Origin: Rivularia sp. T60_A2020_040
Lineage (GTDB): Bacteria; Cyanobacteriota; Cyanobacteriia; Cyanobacteriales; Nostocaceae
Direction: 5' to 3'
DNA length: 64,000 nt
Assembly: GCA_015272215.1 (NCBI GenBank)
Contig: JACYMD010000093.1
Span: forward strand, 124,001 to 188,000
Part shown: piece after piece, positions 45,818 through 54,592 of the stretch
How positions within the stretch are numbered: the stretch's first letter is position 1
Layout: every line of letters begins with the position of its first letter
Position numbers and translations under genes: made by a program
Notes under the pieces: model-generated
Told to the model about the DNA's origin: nothing
The model's database searches: none
Seen by the model: only the letters and a program-made list of their open reading frames with translations

Positions 45818-47118
45818 ATGTCAAGATTTAATCTGTTTAATACAAATGCTTTCACAAACTACTCTCAAGAAGAGAGTTCAATCATCAGCAAACTCCCTGG
45901 TTATAATAGCTGGCGACGATTATTTTGGGCTACTCGTACCCGGATACTTTTTTGGTACATAGTAATTATTACGTTTATTTTTTTAGTTTCTATTCCGGCA
46001 TTTCGTGGTCTATTATACTCTAATGTTGATAAACGAGTTCGTCGAGAGTTGGTAGAAAAGATGGAAACATTTGACCAACTAATTGCAAATGGAGAAGATA
46101 CGGAATTGGATGAAGCAGAATTAGATGAACTAGAGGATTCTGGTTTTGTAAAAGAGCAGGATGAGCGTCTTACAACTCCAAAATCGCAAAAAGAACTCAA
46201 AGATTTTTTCAATGCATTTTTAGCTAAACAACTTCCGGAAGATGATACTTTTTTGGTTACCTTTGTAGATGGAAAGTTTTTTAAATCATGTCTTGGATAG
46301 CTTCTGGAAAAGTGCTAGCTCCAATACGTACTTTTAGTACAACTGCTCGTTCTATTAGCGAATCTGACTTAAATAAACGCATTCCCGTTCGAGGTAAAGA
46401 TGAACTAGCAGAAGTAGCAATCACTTTCAACGAAATGATGGATAGATTGCAAACAACTTTTACTACTCAGCGCAATTTTATTAATGATGCGGGACACGAA
46501 TTAAGAACCCCGATTACGATTATTCGGGGACATCTAGAATTAATGGGTGAAGATGATCCAGAAGAAATCAATGAAACCGTAACTTTGGTGCTTGATGAAT
46601 TAGATTGAATGAGTCGATTTGTAGAAGATTTAATTCTACTATCAAAAGCGGAACGCCCAGATTTTTTACAATTAGAAACTGTTGATATTAATACTTTAAC
46701 TCAAGAGTTGTTTGCTAAAGCTCAAGCTCTAGGGGAACGTAATTGGAGTCTCGATAAAATTGCTCAAGGAAAAATTGTTGTAGATCGTCAGCGAATTACT
46801 CAAGCGATAATGAATCTGGCACAAAATGCGACTCAGTATACAATCAGTAGTGATACAATTGCAATTGGTTCTTCTATAAAGAAAGATCAAATTAAATTCT
46901 GGGTACGAGATACAGGAGAGGGAATTAAGGAAACTGATCAAAAACGAATTTTTGAACGCTTTGCTCGTGCTGCTCATAGTCGTCGTCGTTCCGAAGGTGC
47001 TGGGTTAGGATTATCTATTGTGAAGGCGATTGTAGAGGCGCATCATGGAACAGTTATATTACAAAGCCAACCAGAAAAAGGTGCTTATTTTTGTTTAGTA
47101 TTACCAATTAATAATTAG
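45818..47118 (+). pseudogene. Broken sensor histidine kinase (internal deletion and nonsense codon)
   Basis: Three fragments of one gene. 45818-46300: N-terminal TM1 (ILFWYIVIITFIFLVSIPAF) and acidic sensor region, ending in frame 2. 46288-46608: resumes in another frame with SWIASGKVLAPIRTFS (the usual end of TM2 and start of HAMP) and the H-box GHELRTPITIIRGH, then a TGA at 46606-46608. 46609-47118: continues in frame with SRFVEDLILLSKAERPDF and the ATPase motifs NLAQNATQ, RDTGEGI, GAGLGLSIVKA. The TGA fits an Arg CGA-to-TGA change. The part normally between sensor and HAMP, including TM2, is missing. Not a functional kinase as it stands. Confidence 0.88.
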
Positions 47119-47304
47119 TAAATGATTAACAATTTATTTTATCTGCTCAGAGGTATTTTATAAATTCATTTTTGCCGTAATAATGGGAGCATCCCAGTGA
47201 AGGCAAAAATAAAATTTGTAGTGGGAGCCGAAAAGTTCCCTAATTTACATAATTGGGATGTTCCCGTAATAATCTTTTAGAATGTTAAATTTAAAATCTG
47301 AATT

Positions 47305-47973
47305 ATGAGTCAAATTCTAATTGCTGAAGATGAGTTTCGGATTGCTTCTTTTATTGCCAAAGGGTTGCGTGCCAATGGGTTTATTCCTACCATTGCATCG
47401 GATGCAAAAGAAACTTTAAATTTGGCTGTTGGGAATAATTTCGATTTACTAATTCTTGATTTAGGACTTCCAGGGCACGATGGTTTGGATGTTTTGGAAA
47501 CAATAAGGGGACAAGGGGAAAATTTAGCCATCATTATATTAACCGCTCGCGATGATATTAATGATAAAGTTGCGGGTTTGGAAGGTGGTGCCGATGATTA
47601 TATGACCAAACCGTTCCGATTTGAAGAATTACTCGCACGAATACGGCTAAGGTTGCGAAATACTCAAATATCATCAACTAAGCAAGAAAATATTCTCCAG
47701 ACAGGTAATGTTGTACTCGATTTACGGACTCGAAAAGTGCGAGTGAATGGCAATATTATTGATTTACCAGCCCGTGAATTTACTTTAGCAGAAACTCTTT
47801 TTAGCCATCCTGGACAAGTTATGAGTAGAGAGCAACTTTTGGATCGAGTTTGGGGATACGATTATGACCCAGGTTCAAATATTGTAGATGTTTACATCGG
47901 TTATTTAAGAAAAAAGTTCGGTAGTGAGTTGATTGAAACCGTTCGAGGTGTGGGTTATCGTTTGCGAAATTAA
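47305..47973 (+). CDS. OmpR/PhoB-family response regulator
   Basis: 222 residues: receiver (ILIAEDEFRIASF, phospho-Asp in LLILDLGLPGHDG, TAR, KPFRF) and C-terminal winged helix (VRVNGNIIDLPAREFTLAETLFSHPGQVMSREQLL, DVYIGYLRKKF). Intact, 187 bp after the broken kinase that should be its partner, so it now depends on another phosphodonor or acts unphosphorylated. Close in sequence to the single-domain regulator at 50236. Confidence 0.95.
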   Translation: MSQILIAEDEFRIASFIAKGLRANGFIPTIASDAKETLNLAVGNNFDLLILDLGLPGHDGLDVLETIRGQGENLAIIILTARDDINDKVAGLEGGADDYMTKPFRFEELLARIRLRLRNTQISSTKQENILQTGNVVLDLRTRKVRVNGNIIDLPAREFTLAETLFSHPGQVMSREQLLDRVWGYDYDPGSNIVDVYIGYLRKKFGSELIETVRGVGYRLRN

Positions 47974-48775
47974 TATTAAATCATCACAATTCGAGTTTTT
48001 GGCAACTTTATCTCACCAGATAGTTATTCTTAGAAGTCGGGTTTTTACCTAACTTATCCGGGCTAACAGACAGTGGTTCTAAAAACCCGACTTCTTCACC
48101 CACACCGATTTTTAGCAATTTTATTTGTATTGCACCCAATTGAAAACCGCTAGATTTAAAAATCAAACAGGATTTTTATATTTTTTCATGAAATTTTAAA
48201 TAGATATTAATTAGATTTTAAATATACCTTAACTTCTTTTATTTTAAAAGTATTTATTATTATTGCCTTTTTTATAAATTGGTATTAATATCGTAATAGC
48301 AGGCTAATTATCACCTGCTATTATGACTAAATTTTATCTATGAAATCTAATTACCATTCAAAATAATATTCATTGACGAGAGAATTTATCTACTCGTAAT
48401 GCAATCAATGCCCGGTATTTGTTCGGATAAGTAACAAATTATTTTGTAGTAATTAGAAATTAAATAGCTAGGGATTCTTACTTTGATTCTAGAGTCGCTT
48501 TACTATTGTTTCAAGGTAGACAGTTAGTAAAAACTAATAGAGTTTAAGCGAGAAGTAAGATTAATTAATTTCACCTGCTCAGCCTTATTCGGTAAGGTAA
48601 CACTGCCGTATAAGCGAAGGGAGAATATTAATTTTAGGGCAGCTATTAATAATTTACAAAATAAAATCATCCCATAAACGGCTTAAAAATAAAGCTTCAT
48701 ATTGGGATAAATGGTTATGTTTGCAGAGTCAAAGCATCTAAACAAAATTAATTATATTTTTGAGAGAAATATCAA
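47974..48775. other. Intergenic region with gtcgggtttt inverted repeat
   Basis: 800 AT-rich bases. At 48032-48095 arms agaagtcgggttttt / aaaaacccgacttct form a long hairpin, probably the terminator of the response regulator gene. Beyond it nothing recognisable; the promoter of the deacetylase gene is expected near 48700. Confidence 0.55.
48032..48095 (+). terminator. Inverted repeat, probable terminator (gtcgggtttt family)
   Basis: 15-bp perfect arms with a 34-base loop, 59 bases after the response regulator stop. Same arm as near 28023 and 41167. Confidence 0.5.
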
Positions 48776-49660
48776 GTGGAAAGCAGAAAATTATTTGTTC
48801 TACCGCATAAGTTATTAATTGCTTTACTTCTTTTTACTAGTACTTTATGCTTGAGTTTTATAGTACCTACAAATTTGAATATATCTCAAATTATCGGTAT
48901 AAATAAACCCAAAATCAAAATAGTCAATTCCAAAGCAGACAATCAACAGCGAGTTGCAGAATTTCAAATTGCAATGGAAGCAAGTTTGAACGAACAGTTA
49001 AAGCAAAAAAACTTACTTTCTGTTTCACCAACAAGCTTTAATGGTAAAATAATTTATGAAATCAAACCAATTGGAAATAAAAAAGTTATTGCTTTAACTT
49101 TTGATGATGGACCATGGAAAAATAGTACTAGACAAACATTAGATATATTGAAAAAAAATAATATTAAAGCAACATTTTTTGTAGTTGGACAAGCACTTAA
49201 AAATAATCCTGAATTAGGAAAGCAAGTGATTACCGAAGGTCATGCTATCGGTAATCATACTTGGCATCACTGGTATCATTTTATGAATTCCCAAGTTGCT
49301 GCTTTTGAAATTGATCAAACCACAGACTTAATTTATCAAGTTACAGGGGTAAAAACAAATTTATTCCGTCCACCAGGAGGACATTTAAGCAATGGTTTGG
49401 TTGCTCACGCTAGAAATCAAAAATATGCTACTTTGATGTGGTCTGCTGATTCTCGCGACTTTCAGCAACCTGCACCAGCTACACTGGTAAATAATGTCTT
49501 AAAAAATGCACGTCCTGGTGGTATTATATTACTACACGATGGTGGTGGCGATCGCGCTCGTACCATCCAAGCTTTACCTCAGATAATTGCCAAACTCAAG
49601 CAGCAAGGTTATAGCTTTGTAACTATTCCTGAGCTTCTGGAAATGGAAGCAAAGAAGTAA
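48776..49660 (+). CDS. Polysaccharide deacetylase (NodB domain)
   Basis: 294 residues from GTG 48776. N-terminal membrane anchor (LLIALLLFTSTLCLSFIVP) then a NodB homology domain from about residue 95: ALTFDDGPW (catalytic Asp and metal Asp), GHAIGNHTWHH (metal His-x3-His), FRPPGGH, TLMWSADSRDF, IILLHDGGGD. Likely N-deacetylates a cell-wall or extracellular glycan in the periplasm. Placed between two response regulator genes and upstream of the glycan cluster, but on the opposite strand to that cluster. Confidence 0.93.
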   Translation: MESRKLFVLPHKLLIALLLFTSTLCLSFIVPTNLNISQIIGINKPKIKIVNSKADNQQRVAEFQIAMEASLNEQLKQKNLLSVSPTSFNGKIIYEIKPIGNKKVIALTFDDGPWKNSTRQTLDILKKNNIKATFFVVGQALKNNPELGKQVITEGHAIGNHTWHHWYHFMNSQVAAFEIDQTTDLIYQVTGVKTNLFRPPGGHLSNGLVAHARNQKYATLMWSADSRDFQQPAPATLVNNVLKNARPGGIILLHDGGGDRARTIQALPQIIAKLKQQGYSFVTIPELLEMEAKK

Positions 49661-50235
49661 ATTATAATTCTTAGTGAATGATTAAAGCCATATTTTCAAA
49701 TTTAAACGATAATTAGAGAAAATATGGCTATTTTTAGGATTCTTTTATCTAGAAATTTTAAATAAAATGTTAAACAAAACTTTAAATATTTGATTCTATA
49801 AAGAACCCTCCTACAGAGGATATCATTTTTATAACTTATGAATAATAATAAGATTAAGTAAGTGGGTCAAATTAAATATAAAACCTCACCCTCAATCCCT
49901 CTCCTTACTAAGGAGAGGGAAGCCGCAGGCAGGGTGAGGTTTTATCTTATATTTAATTACGCCTACCTACTTACTATATAGATGATAATTTTCTCATAAT
50001 AACTTAATGATTTTTTCATTTTTACAACGTTATTATTATGATTAAGATTAACAAATAGGTGATTTTTTGAGATAAAAGCTCAAGCTGTTGTTAAATATCA
50101 ATCATTGAGATAAATTGAAGTATAACAATATTTTACAGAATTTGATTGTCTTAAATATTCTTATTTGTATATGACTATAATTAATCTTTAGTGATAAATA
50201 TTATTTTCTATTTTCTAAAGTATCAGGAATATTAA
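49661..50235. other. Intergenic region carrying MITE-like copy 2
   Basis: 575 bp; a 119-bp element at 49855-49973, otherwise AT-rich with no gene. Promoter of the receiver gene expected near 50150. Confidence 0.55.
49855..49973 (+). mobile_element. MITE-like element, copy 2 (119 bp)
   Basis: Same element as at 9137-9251, opposite orientation. Outer ends taagtaagtgggtcaaatta and the reverse complement taagtaggtaggcgtaatta are imperfect TIRs; inner arms aaaacctcaccct / agggtgaggtttt and cctctcctta / aaggagagg are nearly perfect. Confidence 0.87.
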
Positions 50236-50604
50236 ATGACCGAAATATTAATCGTTGAAGATGAAAATCGTCTTGCAGCCTTTTTACAAAAAGGATTGCG
50301 AAAAAATGGTTATACGAAAGTTATCGCTGAAGACGGTGAACAAGCAATTTCAATTGCATTAAACAAAGAATTTGATTTAATGGTATTAGATATAGGATTA
50401 CCATTTAAAGATGGTTTTACGGTTTTACAAGAATTACGAACCCAAGGGAGAAAATTACCAGTTATTGTAATAACTGCTCGTAGTGATGATGAAGATAAAA
50501 CAAAAGCTTTTGCTTCTGGTGCGAGTGATTATATGAAAAAACCCTTTAGATTTCAAGACTTACTTGCCAGTGTAAAACAACATTTAATATTAGTTAAAAG
50601 CTAA
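50236..50604 (+). CDS. Single-domain response regulator (receiver only)
   Basis: 122 residues: ILIVEDENRLAAF, phospho-Asp in LMVLDIGLPFKDG, VITARS, MKKPFRF. It stops where an OmpR-type protein would enter its DNA-binding domain. Either a true CheY-like protein or a truncated copy of a regulator like the one at 47305 (about half the receiver residues agree by eye). Its 3' end overlaps the convergent porin gene by 11 bp. Confidence 0.9.
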   Translation: MTEILIVEDENRLAAFLQKGLRKNGYTKVIAEDGEQAISIALNKEFDLMVLDIGLPFKDGFTVLQELRTQGRKLPVIVITARSDDEDKTKAFASGASDYMKKPFRFQDLLASVKQHLILVKS

Positions 50605-52147
50605 AAGTTGTCCGTAAGGTACCAAGATAAATAGTATCGTTATCACTATTATGTTCTGGATTAGTAATAATCACCATACCAGGAGTAATAGTTATATTGT
50701 CATTTATTTGGAAACGATAAAAGGCTTCTAAATGTAGAGAAGTATCTTTATCGGTATATTCTTCCTGATTTAATTGATATTGATTATTTATAAGTTTAGG
50801 TGGTTGCCCAATAATAATTCCACCTAGATTACCTTTCTTACCTAAATCTGGAAATGTTAAAGTAAAAGCCCAGTTAAAGATACTTGCAGTTGGTTTATTT
50901 GGTAAATCGTTTGCTTGAGCATGAGTATAACCAACCCAGCTTCCGAGGGAAACTTTTTTATTCAGAGCAACTGAACCTTGTAAACCGAAAGAATCGGCAT
51001 TTATAGATTCACTATTATCATCAAACGGGTCATTAGCGCCATCGCTGCCAGTATTAGTATTAATATTATTGTAAGAATGAATATAATTTAGACCAAGTAG
51101 AAACGTTTTATTGGGTTTAAAAGTTAGTTGTGCGATCGCAGCATAATCTGATTTATTAAAACCAGTTTCAGGTTCATCAGCATCATCAGCAACGTATCCC
51201 AAACCAAGTTCTAAACTATCGCTTATTTCATATTCTACACCGATTCCAGCACCTCCTCCTTGACGGTAGATAGGATTGCGCTGTGCAAAACGAGAAACTG
51301 CACCATCGTCATTAGCATCTAAATAAGGATTAATAGTATTAGCAAAATCGTCGATTTCTAAACCTTTTGCACCAATATGAACTCTGGTTTTTTTTCCCAT
51401 AGGAAAGCGATAGGTTAAATCACCTAATTTAAATTTGTTTTTATCGTCACCTTCAGCACTCAAACGTGCCATATTAGTTCCCGTGGCTGAATCAAGTGGT
51501 TGAATATTGCTAGTTTTTAAAGAAGTTTTGAGTCTATCTTTATCAGTAAAAGTAGTATTTAACTGTAATTTAGTCCGACTACTAAAAGTTATATTACTAT
51601 CGGTTTTTTCATCATCATCAGCCTTATTTCCTTCTCCTACACCAGTAAGAGCAAATATAATTTCTCCACGAAGTTTACTTGTTGTAGAGAATTGGGGAAA
51701 GCTTTGTGTCTCTAATATCTCTATTCTTTGATTAATACCATGTAACTCAAAAGCAAATTCATTTTGTAATTTACTTAAATATTCTAATTCTTGCTGACTA
51801 ATTGAGTTAGTCTTTTTAATATTTGTATTTGTAGTTTGCGAATTATTAATATATTGAATAACTTCATTTAATATAAGAGCAAATTCATAACGTGTGATTA
51901 CATCCTGACGCTGTAAATTTGCTAAAGGATATTTTGTATCAATGTTATAACGTTGAATAAAATTTTGTAAAACTTGAAAATTCCATTCTTCAGATTCAAC
52001 CTCAGATAATTCAGAAACGCTGGGAACTTCTGTCATATCTTCCTGTATATTTTGTATTTCTTGAGCTTGTACTTCTGATGATAAAACTAAAGAAGCTACA
52101 AAAGCTTGTGAACTAAATGCAAAAACCTTTCTGAACAAATATGACAT
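50594..52147 (-). CDS. Outer-membrane porin (SLH + OprB-type, cyanobacterial SomA-like)
   Basis: 517 residues. Signal peptide (FRKVFAFSSQAFVASLVLSSEVQAQ), SLH domain (WNFQVLQNFIQRYNI ... PLANLQRQDVITRYEFALILNEVIQ), short coiled coil (LEYLSKLQNEFAFELHGINQRIEILE), then a beta-barrel ending in the aromatic residue of LRTTFSF as expected for BAM substrates. Binds pyruvylated cell wall polymers through SLH and forms a diffusion or iron-uptake pore by family. It could be the first of the minus-strand cell-surface genes that continue to 61.6 kb, or independent (147 bp gap). Confidence 0.92.
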   Translation of the reverse strand: MSYLFRKVFAFSSQAFVASLVLSSEVQAQEIQNIQEDMTEVPSVSELSEVESEEWNFQVLQNFIQRYNIDTKYPLANLQRQDVITRYEFALILNEVIQYINNSQTTNTNIKKTNSISQQELEYLSKLQNEFAFELHGINQRIEILETQSFPQFSTTSKLRGEIIFALTGVGEGNKADDDEKTDSNITFSSRTKLQLNTTFTDKDRLKTSLKTSNIQPLDSATGTNMARLSAEGDDKNKFKLGDLTYRFPMGKKTRVHIGAKGLEIDDFANTINPYLDANDDGAVSRFAQRNPIYRQGGGAGIGVEYEISDSLELGLGYVADDADEPETGFNKSDYAAIAQLTFKPNKTFLLGLNYIHSYNNINTNTGSDGANDPFDDNSESINADSFGLQGSVALNKKVSLGSWVGYTHAQANDLPNKPTASIFNWAFTLTFPDLGKKGNLGGIIIGQPPKLINNQYQLNQEEYTDKDTSLHLEAFYRFQINDNITITPGMVIITNPEHNSDNDTIYLGTLRTTFSF

Positions 52148-52294
52148 TCTATGTTTTAAAATAAATGGAGTTTTCCTTTTTTCATGATGTGATACACCTT
52201 AAATTGTAGATAAAATATCAATTAATTTTTTTTAGTATTTAAAAATTAGAGATAATTTAGTTATATAAATTATCCCTCAAAGAATATAATAAAT

Positions 52295-53311
52295 TTATTC
52301 GTTAATTTGAAAAACGGTCTGAATTTCAGATTGATAAAAATCTTTGTACCAGCGCACAAAATGTTCAATTCCTTGTTCAATATTAGTAGTAGGTTTAAAC
52401 CCGACATCACGCATTAACTCATCAACATCTGCATAAGTACGGGGAACATCTCCTGGTTGCATCGGTAAAAAATTCTTGATAGCTTCTTTACCCATGGCTT
52501 TTTCAATTACTTCAATAAAGGTTAATAACTCTACAGGTTGATTGTTCCCAATATTATAAATTTTATAGCGAGCATTATTATTCTCATTAGTAAGTTGTGG
52601 TTTTGGAGGCTGATGCATTACTCTGACAACACCTTCAATCACATCATCAATATAAGTAAAATCTCGCTGCATTTTACCATAATTAAATATATTAATTGGT
52701 TGATTTTCTGCAATTGCTTTGACAAATTTGAAATAAGCCATGTCAGGTCTACCCCAAGCACCGTATACTGTAAAAAAGCGCAATCCTGTAATCGCTAAAC
52801 TGTACAAATGGCTATAGGAATGTGCCATTAATTCATTAGCTTTTTTAGTAGCTGCATACAGAGAAACGGGATTATCTACATTATCTGTTACAGAAAAGGG
52901 AATTTTGGTATTTGTACCATAAACCGAACTTGATGAAGCGAAAACAAGATGTTGGGGTTGGGTATGACGACAAGCTTCGAGAAGATTGGCAAAACCGACT
53001 AAATTACTATCAACATAAGCAAAGGGATTTTCTAATGAATAACGTACCCCTGCTTGAGCTGCGAGATTAACTACACAATCAAAATTTTCTTGTTGAAATA
53101 GTTGTAATATCCCTTGACGATTGTTTAAATCTAACAGTTGAAATTGAAAATTAGTATTTGGTGTTAATTGTGCCAAACGTGCTTTTTTTAAATTAACATC
53201 ATAATAATCATTAAGGTTATCAATACCATAAATTTGTTCGCCATCTAAAAGTAATCTTTCTGCTAAATGATATCCAATAAAACCAGCGACTCCAGTGATT
53301 AAAATTTTCAT
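52295..53311 (-). CDS. NAD-dependent UDP-sugar epimerase (UDP-glucuronate 4-epimerase type)
   Basis: 338 residues, extended SDR: GVAGFIGYHLAERLL near the start, active-site S-S-S then YAATKKANE (Tyr-x3-Lys), and TGLRFFTVYGAWGRPDMAYFKF which is characteristic of the UDP-glucuronate 4-epimerase group (forming UDP-galacturonate). Precursor supply for the glycan of this cluster is inference. Confidence 0.9.
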   Translation of the reverse strand: MKILITGVAGFIGYHLAERLLLDGEQIYGIDNLNDYYDVNLKKARLAQLTPNTNFQFQLLDLNNRQGILQLFQQENFDCVVNLAAQAGVRYSLENPFAYVDSNLVGFANLLEACRHTQPQHLVFASSSSVYGTNTKIPFSVTDNVDNPVSLYAATKKANELMAHSYSHLYSLAITGLRFFTVYGAWGRPDMAYFKFVKAIAENQPINIFNYGKMQRDFTYIDDVIEGVVRVMHQPPKPQLTNENNNARYKIYNIGNNQPVELLTFIEVIEKAMGKEAIKNFLPMQPGDVPRTYADVDELMRDVGFKPTTNIEQGIEHFVRWYKDFYQSEIQTVFQINE

Positions 53312-53382
53312 GATGATTGTCCTTTTGAATGATTGTTTGGTTAAATTGGATAGAGATACTAGTTATAATCTTTTATTTACAA

Positions 53383-54516
53383 TTAGAATGCTGCATTGAT
53401 ATTCATCGCTTGCAATACTGGTTTATTCTGGGATGTCGGATAAAATAAAACAGTTATTTCTCCGGGATTGATGTTGAGTGATGTCGTTGATTTTAATCCC
53501 AAAATCTGACTTAATGTATGAGAAATAGTATTTGTATCTGCTACGATTAAACTAGTATTCAGGGCATTATAATCGAGGGAGCTTTTGGATATTTGTTGAT
53601 GCCAAGTATCGAGAAAATCTTGTCGAGATACTTGTAAGTGTACTGGAGTATTTGAATGAGATTCAATAATTGATTCTACAATTGATTCAGCGTCATGAAT
53701 ATGATTACTAAGACAGAAATTCAACTCAACATTTTTAAGAAATTGAGTGATTTTGTCGGTGTAATCATTTGTTTGAGTATTGTGTGAATTCACAGGCAAT
53801 AATAATAATCTCAACCCATGTTTACCATTTTTTAACTTTGGTAAAACCTCACCTAAATGCTGGGTTAAATTAATAGCTGTAATTTTAGCGTTTGACGAAG
53901 CTGTATTTTCAAAATCAAGAATACTAATTCCGCTATTTGATTGTTGAATAGCGTGATAATGATGAGCTTGAATTTGAGTTGCAGTACTAAGTAAAGCCCG
54001 AATTGTACCACCATGACTTACTACTAAAACTGTTTTCCCTTGATGTCGCGGTAATATTTCTTGCCAGAATTGACGTGCTTGTTCATAAAGTTGTAAAACA
54101 GGCTTGGTTTTAGTTTTCACTAAAGTTTGACCATTAGATTCAAGAGTTTCGATAGTAAATTCGTGGGGGTTTTCCTCCCAATTTTGATATTCTTGTTTCA
54201 AATATTGACGAACATATTTATACTCTAATCCTTGCCATCCGGGTAAATCAACTTCTTTCAGATTTGAATTTAGATGTAATTGTGCAGAAGAATTAGTAAC
54301 CCTCAAAATTTCTTTTGCAGTTTCCTGAGTTCGTTTTAATGGACTAGCATAAATAGCATCAAAATTAATTTGACTTAATGCTATTCCCGTTTGAAAAGCT
54401 TGGTGTTTTCCTTGTTCTGTAAGTACAGATTCATCACAACAACCTTGATAACGTTGTTGGTCATTGTATGTACTTCGTCCATGACGTACAATTATTACAC
54501 GAGTTTGGTTATACAT
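53383..54516 (-). CDS. Histidine phosphatase family protein with extra C-terminal domain
   Basis: 377 residues from ATG 54516 (MYNQTRVIIVRHGRSTYN); the longer frame only adds repeat-derived MTFDLKPLTF. The N-terminal domain (about 1-205) has the RHG nucleophile motif and VSHGGTIRALL with the second catalytic His. The C-terminal ~160 residues (HGLRLLLLPVNSHN...) have no RHG motif and end INPGEITVLFYPTSQNKPVLQAMN; in related cyanobacterial phosphatases (PspA-like phosphoserine phosphatases) I recall an inactive second domain. Substrate in this context unknown: sugar phosphate, phosphoserine or glycerate. Confidence 0.9.
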   Translation of the reverse strand: MYNQTRVIIVRHGRSTYNDQQRYQGCCDESVLTEQGKHQAFQTGIALSQINFDAIYASPLKRTQETAKEILRVTNSSAQLHLNSNLKEVDLPGWQGLEYKYVRQYLKQEYQNWEENPHEFTIETLESNGQTLVKTKTKPVLQLYEQARQFWQEILPRHQGKTVLVVSHGGTIRALLSTATQIQAHHYHAIQQSNSGISILDFENTASSNAKITAINLTQHLGEVLPKLKNGKHGLRLLLLPVNSHNTQTNDYTDKITQFLKNVELNFCLSNHIHDAESIVESIIESHSNTPVHLQVSRQDFLDTWHQQISKSSLDYNALNTSLIVADTNTISHTLSQILGLKSTTSLNINPGEITVLFYPTSQNKPVLQAMNINAAF

Positions 54517-54592
54517 AAAGGTCAAAGGTTTAAGGTCAAAGGTCAAAGGTCAAAGGTCAAAATTATTAACTCCTAACTCAAAACTCCTAACT
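54517..54592. repeat. aaggtca and actccta arrays
   Basis: Five aaggtca-type units upstream of the phosphatase gene, then actccta-type units that extend into the 3' end of the ABC gene and code for its final Glu-Leu-Gly-Val-Leu-Ser-stop. Confidence 0.85.
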
